The notes: a model not told the origin generated them from the sequence alone. Positions 23,575 to 32,501 are shown, counted from the stretch's first letter. The stretch: 33,523 nucleotides of DNA from a virus (IMGVR_UViG_3300020172_005026:1-33523); one strand, 5' to 3'. Numbers and translations: made by a program.

Positions 23575-24075
23575 ATGTGGTATAGAATTGTCAAAGCACA
23601 AACACAAGGCTTACCATCTAGTGAGTTGGAATCTCATGCTCAAGAAATTGGTGTAGTTCCAGAGAGATTCTATCCTGAATTGCAACAAGTTCTTGAAGAA
23701 ATTGGAATGTCACCTGAGCATTACAATGACCTTCCGGAACACGCACAGAAAAGCATATGGGATATTATTGTTCACAAATTAGATAAAAATACATATAATC
23801 CTGTAAATGATAGCGACACTCCAGGATTAGATGCAGAGCAGGCAAGAAGACATTCCCCTTATCACACGAACCCAACTTTTACAACCCTAGAAGAGCAATT
23901 AGATGCAACCAGGCATGACACTGTTGATAGTGTTCCAAACAATATGCAACAAGCTGAAAAGGGCAAGGGTGGAGAATTTTTACTCAATGGTAATGGATAC
24001 CCACAAAGAGCTAAGGGTTATGGTAACCCTGCAATCTTTATGGATAATCTCTCATCCATCAAAACAATGGTATAA
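23575..24075 (+). CDS. Unknown protein with MWYRI N-terminal tag
   Basis: The 166-residue protein begins MWYRIVKAQTQGL, close to the start of the dehydrogenase-like protein (MWYRIAQN) and the protease fusion (MYRIAKGG), although the rest is unrelated. Residues 20-75 are helical (SELESHAQEIGVVPERFYPE, LPEHAQKSIWDIIVHKL). The second half is polar and His/Asn/Pro-rich. It has no zinc motif or membrane segment. It starts one base after the previous gene and ends eight bases before the portal start. The last codons contain the TATAAT promoter of the portal gene. The function is unknown. Confidence 0.65.
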   Translation: MWYRIVKAQTQGLPSSELESHAQEIGVVPERFYPELQQVLEEIGMSPEHYNDLPEHAQKSIWDIIVHKLDKNTYNPVNDSDTPGLDAEQARRHSPYHTNPTFTTLEEQLDATRHDTVDSVPNNMQQAEKGKGGEFLLNGNGYPQRAKGYGNPAIFMDNLSSIKTMV

Positions 24076-24076
24076 T
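24068..24076 (+). promoter_or_regulatory. Extended -10 promoter of the portal gene
   Basis: TGGTATAAT at 24068-24076 is a perfect extended -10 element. The portal ATG at 24084 follows after seven bases, with no SD, so a leaderless or nearly leaderless mRNA is likely. No -35 box is evident, as is common with extended -10 promoters. Confidence 0.6.
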
Positions 24077-24083
24077 ATTTGTT

Positions 24084-26414
24084 ATGGCAAAACGAACATC
24101 TCTAGCACAAGCAATTAGAACTTCAGCTCATCAAGTGACTGGAGAAACTAGTAAAGGTCGTGAATTTGCTCAACAAGATAGAAATTATGCCAACAGTAGA
24201 ATAAATGCAGGTTTAGGACCTAGTGTTAGAACTTCTAGTGTAAACTCGATAACAACATCTCCTAACTTTTATTCACCATTCTTAACACCTTCATCATTTC
24301 AAATTCCAAATGCTCGACGTGAAGTATATCTTTGGGCTAACTGGTGGAGAAATAATGAGCCAAAAGTAGCAGCTGCTATGAACTTCTATACAAACTATCC
24401 TTTTTCGGGATGGAAATTAGATTGTTCCTCTACATATGTCAAGGACTACTTTGAAAAACTTATTGAAAAACTTAATTTTCAAAAATGGCTTCCTGAAATT
24501 TCCAAAGTTTATTATTTACTTGGTGATGCATTTGTTTTACTTTCCATAGAATGCCCAAATTGTGGTGGTAGTGGATGGAATGAAGATAAGAATGAAGAAT
24601 GTAAGCATGATGGAGCTTCTTGGAAATCTATATCTATCTTAAATCCTGATGCTGTTCTTAAAACACCAGGCATGATTGACCAACCAGGTTCTTATTCCTA
24701 TAGACCATCTGCTGAAGAAGTTAGAATTGTAAACGAAAGACAACCTAAAGAAGTTTATGATTCTATTCCAGACAGTATCAAAAGAATGATTATAAAGGGT
24801 GAACCAATCAAGTTGAACCCTATTTCAATCCACCATTTTAAACATGGCTCTAATCCATGGGAAGACTACGGTACATCCTTAATTAGACCACTTTTCCCTG
24901 TGCTTACTTACAAGGATAAGTTAAGACAATCTCAGTTTCTTATTGCTGAAAGATTAGTTTTACCAATCAAGGTAGTAAAAATTGGTAGTGATACAAGACC
25001 AGCATCTCAAGAAGATATTGATAATGTACAGGATGAATTGGCATCTTTAGCCAACGATCCAAACCTTACATTAGTTACACACCATAATTTTGATTTGGAA
25101 TGGTATGGAGCAACTGGAAAGATTCATGCTTTAACTGGTGAATTTGAAATTATTGATGGTGAAATTTTAGATGGTCTTATGCTTTCAAAGGCATTATTAA
25201 ATGGAGAAGGCCCAACTTATGGTAATGCTCAAGTTGGTCTTCTTGCTATGCAACAAAGACTTGAAACATTTAGAAGAGAAGTTGCCCACTGGATTGAACA
25301 ACAAATTTTTAAACCAGTAGCTGAATGGAATGGATTTGTTGTTGAAGGCGAAAGAGGCCAAGACGAGATTGTATTTCCTAAAATTTCTTTTGATGACTTA
25401 AATCTTAGGGATGATTCTCAAAAACTTCAAATTATGGCAACTGCTAATCAGCAAGGTGTTATTTCCAATACTTCATTAATCGAAGCTTTTGGACTTGATG
25501 TTGACCAAGAAATTGAAAGATTGAGATACGAGCAGGGTTCATCCTTTATGAAGGAATCTAATTTTGGAAATCCTAGCTTTAGCATGAACATACAATCAGG
25601 ACCAGTTACAGGTATGGGCTTTGGTGCTGCTCCTATGGGAGCACCAGGCATGGCTCCTGGAATGGCACCTCCAGCTGCTGAAGCAACAATGGGTCTCACT
25701 CCTCCAATAGCTTCAACCAAAGAACAAAACTATAGATTAGCTTCAACTATCATAAACGAATTATATGATGAAGCTGTTCAGCATAAAAATAATACTATAG
25801 GTAAGAGATTTGCTTCTAAAAGATTCAAATCAGCTGCACATGAAGATTTTATTAAGTCAATCATGCCTGTCACTGGTAGAGGAATGCACGGACCAATTCC
25901 TGAGAATTATGATGGTTTGGGTGGCAATTTGTATGTTCCATTTTTAGGTGGAGATGCAAGTGAGCCATTGAACTTTGAAGCACATTTTGAGCTAAGAAGT
26001 ATACATGCATCTTCAGATGAAGAAGTGAGAAAAGTCATAGCTGCTAAAACTGAAAAGCAAACGCCAAAACTTTATACTTCATTAGAAAAGAAACTTTATG
26101 CTTTATTGATGTCACTCAATATGCCTCATCCTCTATATGCTCAATATTCAGCTGGACCAAATTTTGATTATCAACTTGATGCAGCTATTCCATCTTTAGG
26201 TATTGGTATTGAAGCTGATGGTGAAATATGGCACAACAATTTTGACAAAATTACTAAAGATAGAAAAAGAGATTCTGAATTAGCTAACAATGGCTGGATT
26301 ATTGTTAGATTTACTGATAAAGAACTAAATGATCATCCTAACGATTGTATTAAAGTTTTAACTAATGCAATTCAAAAAAGGACAAATCATACAAAAGAAA
26401 AAATTACTTTATAA
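24084..26414 (+). CDS. Portal protein fused to a C-terminal PD-(D/E)XK-type nuclease domain
   Basis: Residues 70-490 have the tailed-phage portal layout: YLWANWWRNNEPKVAAAMNF, wing and stem helices, IHHFKHGSNPWEDYGTSLIR, LRQSQFLIAERLVLP, and SKALLNGEGPTYGNAQVGLL before the crown. A CPNC (157-160) plus CKHDG cluster may bind zinc. A Gly/Ala/Met/Pro-rich linker lies near 510-540. The last 110 residues resemble DUF559/Vsr-like nucleases: LDAAIP (D699), GIGIEADGEIWHN (E710, D712), RKRDSELANNGWIIVRF, then a basic tail. The catalytic acidic residues are kept, so the nuclease may be active. The 776-residue total is well over the usual 450-550. The terminator at 26438 follows. The portal call is strong and the nuclease call is by motif. 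Confidence 0.9.
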   Translation: MAKRTSLAQAIRTSAHQVTGETSKGREFAQQDRNYANSRINAGLGPSVRTSSVNSITTSPNFYSPFLTPSSFQIPNARREVYLWANWWRNNEPKVAAAMNFYTNYPFSGWKLDCSSTYVKDYFEKLIEKLNFQKWLPEISKVYYLLGDAFVLLSIECPNCGGSGWNEDKNEECKHDGASWKSISILNPDAVLKTPGMIDQPGSYSYRPSAEEVRIVNERQPKEVYDSIPDSIKRMIIKGEPIKLNPISIHHFKHGSNPWEDYGTSLIRPLFPVLTYKDKLRQSQFLIAERLVLPIKVVKIGSDTRPASQEDIDNVQDELASLANDPNLTLVTHHNFDLEWYGATGKIHALTGEFEIIDGEILDGLMLSKALLNGEGPTYGNAQVGLLAMQQRLETFRREVAHWIEQQIFKPVAEWNGFVVEGERGQDEIVFPKISFDDLNLRDDSQKLQIMATANQQGVISNTSLIEAFGLDVDQEIERLRYEQGSSFMKESNFGNPSFSMNIQSGPVTGMGFGAAPMGAPGMAPGMAPPAAEATMGLTPPIASTKEQNYRLASTIINELYDEAVQHKNNTIGKRFASKRFKSAAHEDFIKSIMPVTGRGMHGPIPENYDGLGGNLYVPFLGGDASEPLNFEAHFELRSIHASSDEEVRKVIAAKTEKQTPKLYTSLEKKLYALLMSLNMPHPLYAQYSAGPNFDYQLDAAIPSLGIGIEADGEIWHNNFDKITKDRKRDSELANNGWIIVRFTDKELNDHPNDCIKVLTNAIQKRTNHTKEKITL

Positions 26415-26437
26415 GCATAATATGCTTCTATTTTTCT

Positions 26438-26465
26438 AAACCCGTCGATTTCGACGGGTTTTGTT
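26438..26465 (+). terminator. Intrinsic terminator after the portal gene
   Basis: AAACCCGTCGA (26438-26448) and TCGACGGGTTT (26451-26461) are perfect arms followed by a T-rich run. It is nearly identical to the terminator at 2215-2240, with one G-C pair in place of A-T. A 7-base palindrome (AAGCATA/TATGCTT, 26413-26427) lies just before it. The gap 26415-26533 holds these two structures and the AAGGA SD of the next gene. Confidence 0.85.
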
Positions 26466-26533
26466 TTGTAGGTTTTAAAGGAATAAATCCAGAACATAAA
26501 AAATTAGTTCGTATATTCATAAGGAATAAAAAT

Positions 26534-29500
26534 ATGTATAGGATTGCAAAAGGTGGCGCTATAACTATCAATAGTTTCTTGAATGAAGCAGATAGGAAAG
26601 TAGCTAGAGAACATATGTTAAGAACAGCTTCTACAACTATGAGAGAGGCTGCAAAAATTGGCTTGCAATCATTATATGCAGATCCAAAAGAAGTACTTGA
26701 AAAGTATAAAGATTTTGACATTGTTAAAGAAATGCAAGCTCGTAAAGGTGCAAAACTTTTATGGGTTAGAGCTAGAGCTATAGATGCTGACACTGTAAAT
26801 GCAAATGGTGACTATTTCTCCAAAGAAGAACTACTCAAAGAAGTAGAAATCAAAGGGGAGAAAATTCCAGCTTATAAAACTTTTGAAGGCGTACCAATTT
26901 ACACCAACCACAAGAATGATGACATAGAACAAGCCAAAGGTATGGTTGTTTATGCTGAGTGGAATGAAGAACAAAATTGTGTTTACTGTACTTTTTTTGT
27001 AGATGAAGAAGCATATCCTGACATTGCCAGAAACATTAGAACTGGTGTTATCCATGATGTATCAATGGGTTGTTCTGTTGACTATGGTATTTGTTCAAAA
27101 TGTGGAAATAAAGCTTTTACTGAAAAAGATTATTGTGAATGTTTGAAAAAGTACAAGGGCAAAACACACCCTGAAACATCAAAGAAGATTTACGAAGAAA
27201 ACTATAATCTTAAATTTATCGAACTTTCTTGTGTTGGTGATGGAGCTTTTGAAGCTTGCGAAATTCAAGAAATATACGATGTTGATGATGTATTGAGCAC
27301 TGCTGAAAGCTTAGAGAAAAAAGCTAACGAAATTGTAGCCAATATTGTTCTTGCATATGAAGGCGCTCCAGTAACAAATAATGAGAGAGCTGCATATGAA
27401 AATTGTTTAAGAGTTGCCCAATCAACATCTTTATCAGCACTTAGACTAGCTCAAAATGCTGGAACACTTGTAGGTGGACCACTTTTAGCTGGTCCAGGAT
27501 CTAATCAAAATTCAACTGTTGCAGCAATTCTGCAAGCTTTAGGTATTGATCCAAGATCAGGACTAAATATCTTAGACTTAATCAATCTTTCTCTTAACTT
27601 CTTAGAAGTTGCAGTTATGAATTTATTTGCAAGAAAAGACAATGTTGATCTAACACACGTTGGCAAAATCACTAAAGGTATGGCTGATTTACAAAGTGTT
27701 ATGCAAGACATGATTGACGATGGTGTTGATGTTGGAAGTGGACAAAGACCACAACCAATTAATCAAGGACAAACTCCACAAGCTCAACAAGCTTCAGCAC
27801 CTGTAAATACTCAGGTTGGTCTTGCAAATTATGCTCCTACAGGTGGTGTTGGAAAGATTATGGAGCTTAATTCTCCAACTCAACAAGAACAACCAGTAGG
27901 TTCTGGTGTTGCTTTAGCATCATCAAATATAAATTTTGTTTGGGCATCTAGGGATGGCAAAAGAGAAGTTTTTGCTAGTACCTCGTATAACAAACATGAA
28001 GATTCTAGTAAAATTTTGAATTTCACAAAAAGTATTTTAAACCTTAAGCAAGTCTTAGGTGCTTCAAAAGATATTCAAAATGGCATAGATAACGTCATTA
28101 GAGTAGCTAATGAGAGAAATAAAAACATAAAAAATAATGCGCCTATCAAGGCGGAGGGCAGAAATCAAATGGATCATTTTGCAAAAATCGCACAAGAGCA
28201 GAGAAAAAAGCTTGCTGCTGCTGTAACTATCGATTTTAAAGTTGAAGACAATTCTGGCAACAGAGTGGTTCTTTCAACAGATGGCTCTATCATAGGTTAC
28301 ACTAATGGCAAAAGAACAAACTGGGAACCAATTTTGTCTGAAACTCACATCAATATGATGGAAAGTGGACAAGGGACCAGAGTTGCTGCTGAACTTCTTG
28401 GCGAATATGGAAAATTTGTCAAGACTGCATTACTTGATGTCAAAGAAAGACTTGATGACAGACAAGAACAACTTGAAGAAGTAAGAACTGGCGAAGGCTA
28501 CGATGGAAAAAGTGTATCGGATGCATTATCAGTTCAACATAAAGGCTTTTCTGACAAAACTAATGAAGAAAAGCTTGAATCATCAAGAACTGGTGCTGGC
28601 GCTGGTGATGTAAAAGAAAAACTTCTTGCTGATGCTGGACTCTATGGCCATAAGGTCAAGGATCTTGAAGTTAAGCAAGCACTTTCTGAACTCATCGATA
28701 GTGTAAATCATGGTGTTCCAACTGAAGTTTTAGAAAAGCAACTTGCTGCTTGTAGAACTGAAGGTTCAGCATCTGCTCATGAAGTTATGTCAGCAACCAT
28801 CAATGCATTAGGTAAAGCTGTAGTATTAGCAAAAGAAACTCCTAAGCGCATTCTTAAGGTTGCTCAAATGCTTTCAGAAGATGAAAAGCTTCCTGAAATG
28901 GTTGGCGCTGCTGCTGCAGATATGCCAAATCAAATGGAAAGAGCTGAGAAGACTGAGTTCTTCAAGGATGAAGAGGCTCCAGTATCAGGTGCTTCTGCTA
29001 TTCTCAAATCAATTGCTGCTCAAGTTTCTGATTCAGTCACTGCAAAAGATTTAGCTGATGCTTTAGCTGTTGCACTTGATGAGCAAGAAATCACCATTGA
29101 AGGTGTTACTAGAATCGCAGAACTTATGCTTGCATCATCACCAGCTCCTGAAGAAGGACTTGATGTTGAAGCTCCTGCATCTGATAAATCTGAAGAATTG
29201 AGACAAGCTCTTCAAGATTCACTTTCACAAGATAAGAATTATATTACAAAAGAAGCTCTTCAATCAGCTATCTCAGCTATGGCAATGTCATCTCAAGAAA
29301 CTCAAACTGCACCAGGAGAGCCTGTTGAGGCAGTTGACAGTATGACTGATAGAGAACTTGTTGCAGCTATCAATAGAGCTAAAACTGCTTCTGCAACAGA
29401 ATCCAGATTAAGAGCAAGAGAAAGAAGAGAATTCTGGGGTGTTAAAACTGCATCAGCAAAGACTCTTGAATCAAATGTAATTGGCTGGCTTGCTGATTAT

Positions 29501-30712
29501 TCTACCAACTTTGGTATTCCAACAACTAAAATTGCTTTAGCTGCAAAGAGATTGGCTGAAGATTACGATCTTGCTGAGAAGTTAGTTGCAAAAGCTATCG
29601 AAACAAAGCAAAATCTTGAAAAAACAGCTGGTATGTCAGTCACACACCACAAGTCAGATTGCTTGACATTTATGTGCACAAAAGAAGATTTAGGTGGTAT
29701 GGACCCAGCTGATCAAGGCTTTGAAGATTCATTCAAGCAAAAAGCTATTGAAGTTCTTCAATCAAACAACTTCCAAGTTGATCCTGGCACATTCTCATTT
29801 ACAAATCTTACAGTTTCTTCAAGTGGACAAATCACAGCAACAGTTTCAACATCTGTTTCTAAATCATTTGATGTTGATGGCGATGAAGTTGAATCAGATG
29901 TAGATGTTGTTGTTGATGCTGGTGAAGAACTCCCAGTTATAATGACCGAATCAGCTAAATTTGCAAGAAGAGCTAAAAGAGAAGAAGTCTTAAGAAAATA
30001 TGCTCAAGCAGTTCCTGGAGTTGCACCAGCTGGACCTGCTGCTGGTCCTGTAGATCCAATGGCTGGAATGGCAGCTCCTGCAGCTGAAGATCCAGGTGCG
30101 CTTGGATTGACTGGTATGCCAGCTGAAATGGGTGATATGGGCGACATGGATGCTGTTTCAGAACCAGGACAAAAGAAGCCTTGGGGTTCAGTATGTCCAG
30201 TTTGTGGATCTGATGATGTAAATATATCAGAAGGTAATGCAGACTGCCAAAGTTGTGGAACAAACTACAAGATTCTTCAATCACTTGAACTTATTTCTGA
30301 AGGAGATAAGGGCAAATCAATGGATGAATCGGGTGACATGGGCTTAGGACTTGACATGGGCTTGGGAGCTGCTACAGCTCCTACTGAAACTGCTCCAGCT
30401 ACACCAGGAGCACCTCCTGCACCAGCTGGCGGAATGGCACCTATGGCTAATTCATCTGCAAGAGCTATGTTTAGATTAGCTACCACAGTTGACTCAGATG
30501 TTTATCTTAGAACTGCTATGCCAGACTTTGATAAGACAAATGAAAAGAGATTACCAGTTGGTATGATCTGCCCAAGTTGTGGTTCAAGAGAAGCTCATAA
30601 AGTCAAAAATAACACATTCTGCTATGATTGTGGTACTTATGCGAAGACTAAAGTGGCTTCAAATAAGAATAATCCATCAAAATTGGATATTACTATCACT
30701 TGGATTGACTAA
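26534..30712 (+). CDS. Prohead protease fused to a long scaffold-like region and two zinc ribbons
   Basis: The first 270 residues match phage prohead core serine proteases: LLWVRARAIDADTVNANGDY, H126 in YTNHKNDDIEQAKG, and S177 in HDVSMGCSVDYGICSKCGN, followed by a second cysteine pair (DYCECLKK). H126 and S177 are the likely catalytic pair. Residues 280-1210 are Ala/Gln/Glu-rich and mostly helical, like a scaffold, with one beta-rich patch (1050-1120). Two zinc ribbons end the protein: CPVCGSDD/CQSCGTNY at about 1221-1241, and CPSCGSRE/CYDCGTYA at about 1346-1365. At 1392 residues it is several times the normal protease length. It begins MYRIAKGG and has an AAGGA SD. Self-cleavage into a protease, scaffold pieces and ribbon modules is a plausible inference. 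Confidence 0.82.
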   Translation: MYRIAKGGAITINSFLNEADRKVAREHMLRTASTTMREAAKIGLQSLYADPKEVLEKYKDFDIVKEMQARKGAKLLWVRARAIDADTVNANGDYFSKEELLKEVEIKGEKIPAYKTFEGVPIYTNHKNDDIEQAKGMVVYAEWNEEQNCVYCTFFVDEEAYPDIARNIRTGVIHDVSMGCSVDYGICSKCGNKAFTEKDYCECLKKYKGKTHPETSKKIYEENYNLKFIELSCVGDGAFEACEIQEIYDVDDVLSTAESLEKKANEIVANIVLAYEGAPVTNNERAAYENCLRVAQSTSLSALRLAQNAGTLVGGPLLAGPGSNQNSTVAAILQALGIDPRSGLNILDLINLSLNFLEVAVMNLFARKDNVDLTHVGKITKGMADLQSVMQDMIDDGVDVGSGQRPQPINQGQTPQAQQASAPVNTQVGLANYAPTGGVGKIMELNSPTQQEQPVGSGVALASSNINFVWASRDGKREVFASTSYNKHEDSSKILNFTKSILNLKQVLGASKDIQNGIDNVIRVANERNKNIKNNAPIKAEGRNQMDHFAKIAQEQRKKLAAAVTIDFKVEDNSGNRVVLSTDGSIIGYTNGKRTNWEPILSETHINMMESGQGTRVAAELLGEYGKFVKTALLDVKERLDDRQEQLEEVRTGEGYDGKSVSDALSVQHKGFSDKTNEEKLESSRTGAGAGDVKEKLLADAGLYGHKVKDLEVKQALSELIDSVNHGVPTEVLEKQLAACRTEGSASAHEVMSATINALGKAVVLAKETPKRILKVAQMLSEDEKLPEMVGAAAADMPNQMERAEKTEFFKDEEAPVSGASAILKSIAAQVSDSVTAKDLADALAVALDEQEITIEGVTRIAELMLASSPAPEEGLDVEAPASDKSEELRQALQDSLSQDKNYITKEALQSAISAMAMSSQETQTAPGEPVEAVDSMTDRELVAAINRAKTASATESRLRARERREFWGVKTASAKTLESNVIGWLADYSTNFGIPTTKIALAAKRLAEDYDLAEKLVAKAIETKQNLEKTAGMSVTHHKSDCLTFMCTKEDLGGMDPADQGFEDSFKQKAIEVLQSNNFQVDPGTFSFTNLTVSSSGQITATVSTSVSKSFDVDGDEVESDVDVVVDAGEELPVIMTESAKFARRAKREEVLRKYAQAVPGVAPAGPAAGPVDPMAGMAAPAAEDPGALGLTGMPAEMGDMGDMDAVSEPGQKKPWGSVCPVCGSDDVNISEGNADCQSCGTNYKILQSLELISEGDKGKSMDESGDMGLGLDMGLGAATAPTETAPATPGAPPAPAGGMAPMANSSARAMFRLATTVDSDVYLRTAMPDFDKTNEKRLPVGMICPSCGSREAHKVKNNTFCYDCGTYAKTKVASNKNNPSKLDITITWID

Positions 30713-30721
30713 TTGTATGTA

Positions 30722-30750
30722 TAAATGGGGAGAGTATATCTCCCCATTTA
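30722..30750 (+). terminator. Strong hairpin after the protease gene, no T run
   Basis: TAAATGGGGAGA (30722-30733) and TCTCCCCATTTA (30739-30750) are perfect 12-base arms around GTATA. No T run follows at once. It lies ten bases after the stop and just before the promoter at 30757. Confidence 0.6.
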
Positions 30751-30756
30751 CTAATT

Positions 30757-30786
30757 TTGAAGGAATTTTTAGCACTAATTTAGAAT
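30757..30786 (+). promoter_or_regulatory. Promoter of the capsid operon
   Basis: TTGAAG (30757-30762) and TAGAAT (30781-30786) are separated by 18 bases. The TAGAAT hexamer is the same as at 1026 and 4522. Transcription should start near 30793, just before the inverted repeat at 30798-30815, and would cover the scaffold-like, decoration-like and major capsid genes. Confidence 0.6.
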
Positions 30787-30797
30787 AAAAAAACAGT

Positions 30798-30815
30798 TTC
30801 TTGTAGATACAAGAA
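30798..30815. repeat. Palindrome at the start of the capsid-operon leader
   Basis: TTCTTGTA (30798-30805) and TACAAGAA (30808-30815) are perfect 8-base arms around GA. The position a few bases after the likely transcription start suits either an operator or an mRNA 5-prime stabilising hairpin. Confidence 0.5.
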
Positions 30816-30846
30816 TTTGTATTTTGTAAGGGAAGCAGCAAAAAAA

Positions 30847-32472
30847 ATGAATGAAAAAATGAAGAAAGCCACTAATCAAGACACATTGAAGGCTCTTCGT
30901 ATTGCTGAAATTAAAGCTACTGATAAGGAAGATTTCAACAATTGCGTTAGTGATCTCGTTAAGACAGCATCATTAGATACTGACGAAGCAAAGATTATTG
31001 CAAACGCTATTAGGTCAAAATTTTTACCTAACATACTCAGAGAAGCTGGTTTCGAAGACGATGAGATTAAAGATCATGTAAATCTTGATTCTGAGGCAGA
31101 ACAGACTGCAGACTTCGCAAATGATTTTTCCAATGATGATGAAGAAGATATGCTTGATGATGAAGATGATCAAGAAGACGATGATTTTGAAGATTTAAAT
31201 ATGGACGAAGACGAAGTAGACGATGAAGAAGAAACGGCTACATTTGAAATAGAAGTTCCCGCTGATATGGTTGACGCCGCAAAGCAAGCAGTGCAAGAGG
31301 CGCTCGACAATCTTCTTGGCGGAGAAGATGCTGACATTGATACTGATATGGAAGATGATGATGATATGGACTCTGACATGGAATCTGATGAAGATTTAGA
31401 CATGGAAGATGATATGGATGATGATTCTGATATGGAAGAAGATATGGAAGATGACGAAGACATGGAAGAAGATTCCGAGCCAGAAATGCACAAAACAAGT
31501 AAGGTGAATAATATGACTAAGCAAGCATTGGCTGCTCGCCGTGCAGAAAGAGAAGACATCCTTCGCAGATTAGCTGCTGAGGAAGAACATGTACAGGCGT
31601 CAGCAAGTTTCAAATATAACAACGAGATGGCAAATATGCCAGGTGAAGTTGACTATCCAACAATGAAGTTACAAGGCGAGAACTCAATGAAGGGTGAAAA
31701 CCCTAGTTGGTCCGATCAAAAGGTTCCTACTAAGAACCCAGGAAGCCTTCAATTTCCAGATGTTACCAAGCCTTCAAACTTTGAAGGTGCAGGGGATGGA
31801 TCTTTAGAGTATACAGTTGATTGGGATTCATTAGAAAATCCTTCAGAAGGTTCCGAATACGATATGTTCGAAGTTCCAACTGAAATGGCTGGAATGCCAC
31901 ACAAAACTACTGTAGCAAACTCCAAAACAGCTTCTTATGCGATGGAAGCTGAAGCAAAACATGCTGTCCAGTGCTCAACATGTGGGTACAAGACAATGAT
32001 GACACAAGCAGAGATGGACAATCCTGATACTGATTGTGAAAAATGTAATGAAAAAGAAGATCGCGATGTTGATTCAGCTGTCAACATCAAGCCAGATGGA
32101 AACATCACGGTAACGTCAAGCTCATTAGATCTTGAAAGAGCAAGAATTAAGACTGCTTATTCATGTTCTAATAAGTTAGCTTTAGCTGGAATTATTGAAG
32201 CAAGTGAAGTAGATGCTTATTCTGAGCAAATGCTTAACGACAATCTCAAGGCTGATGCAATGGTCAGACAAACAAAGCTTTTGCTTAAGTCTGCTCAAGC
32301 AAGTTCTGAAAGAGTTGCTGCAGCTGCTGCAGACAGAATGACTCGTACAGCTTCTTCAAATGGTATTTCAACATCTCCTGCATTTAGTGGTTCTTCAATC
32401 ACAAACAATGCAGCTCTTGATATCCAAGCTGCCCTTAAGGGTACTTGGTCTATGCCACAAATCGAGGACTAA
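30847..32472 (+). CDS. Very acidic scaffold-like protein with zinc ribbon
   Basis: The protein (541 residues from this ATG) is helical for the first 80 residues. It then has long Asp/Glu runs, with an acidic Met-Glu-Asp repeat region (DSDMESDEDLDMEDDMDDDS) at about residues 165-215. The segment MTKQALAARRAEREDILRRL follows. A possible zinc ribbon (CSTCGYKTM, then CEKCNEKED) is near 375-400, and the C-terminus is helical and Ala-rich. Position directly before the decoration and capsid genes and strong acidity suit a scaffolding or assembly protein. I chose ATG 30847, with GGAAG 11 bases upstream; TTG 30817 is also in frame and would add a 10-residue start, MYFVREAAKK, but it lies right after the leader palindrome. 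Confidence 0.72.
   Translation: MNEKMKKATNQDTLKALRIAEIKATDKEDFNNCVSDLVKTASLDTDEAKIIANAIRSKFLPNILREAGFEDDEIKDHVNLDSEAEQTADFANDFSNDDEEDMLDDEDDQEDDDFEDLNMDEDEVDDEEETATFEIEVPADMVDAAKQAVQEALDNLLGGEDADIDTDMEDDDDMDSDMESDEDLDMEDDMDDDSDMEEDMEDDEDMEEDSEPEMHKTSKVNNMTKQALAARRAEREDILRRLAAEEEHVQASASFKYNNEMANMPGEVDYPTMKLQGENSMKGENPSWSDQKVPTKNPGSLQFPDVTKPSNFEGAGDGSLEYTVDWDSLENPSEGSEYDMFEVPTEMAGMPHKTTVANSKTASYAMEAEAKHAVQCSTCGYKTMMTQAEMDNPDTDCEKCNEKEDRDVDSAVNIKPDGNITVTSSSLDLERARIKTAYSCSNKLALAGIIEASEVDAYSEQMLNDNLKADAMVRQTKLLLKSAQASSERVAAAAADRMTRTASSNGISTSPAFSGSSITNNAALDIQAALKGTWSMPQIED
31346..31475 (+). repeat. Imperfect short tandem repeats encoding Asp/Glu/Met runs
   Basis: The DNA repeats units like GATATGGAAGATGAT with small variations, giving runs of ASP, GLU and MET codons inside the scaffold-like gene. 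The opposite strand reads as a Ser-rich open frame for the same reason, and I treat that as a shadow. Confidence 0.6.
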
Positions 32473-32501
32473 TCCTCACAATATTTTAGGAGAATATAAA
32501 A

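Noticed and set aside
25448-25720. Gly/Pro/Ala-rich open frame on the - strand
   Set aside because: It is antisense to the portal linker repeats and is explained by their composition.
31170-31622. Ser-rich open frame on the - strand
   Set aside because: It mirrors the Asp/Glu/Met repeats of the scaffold-like gene and has no SD or independent support.
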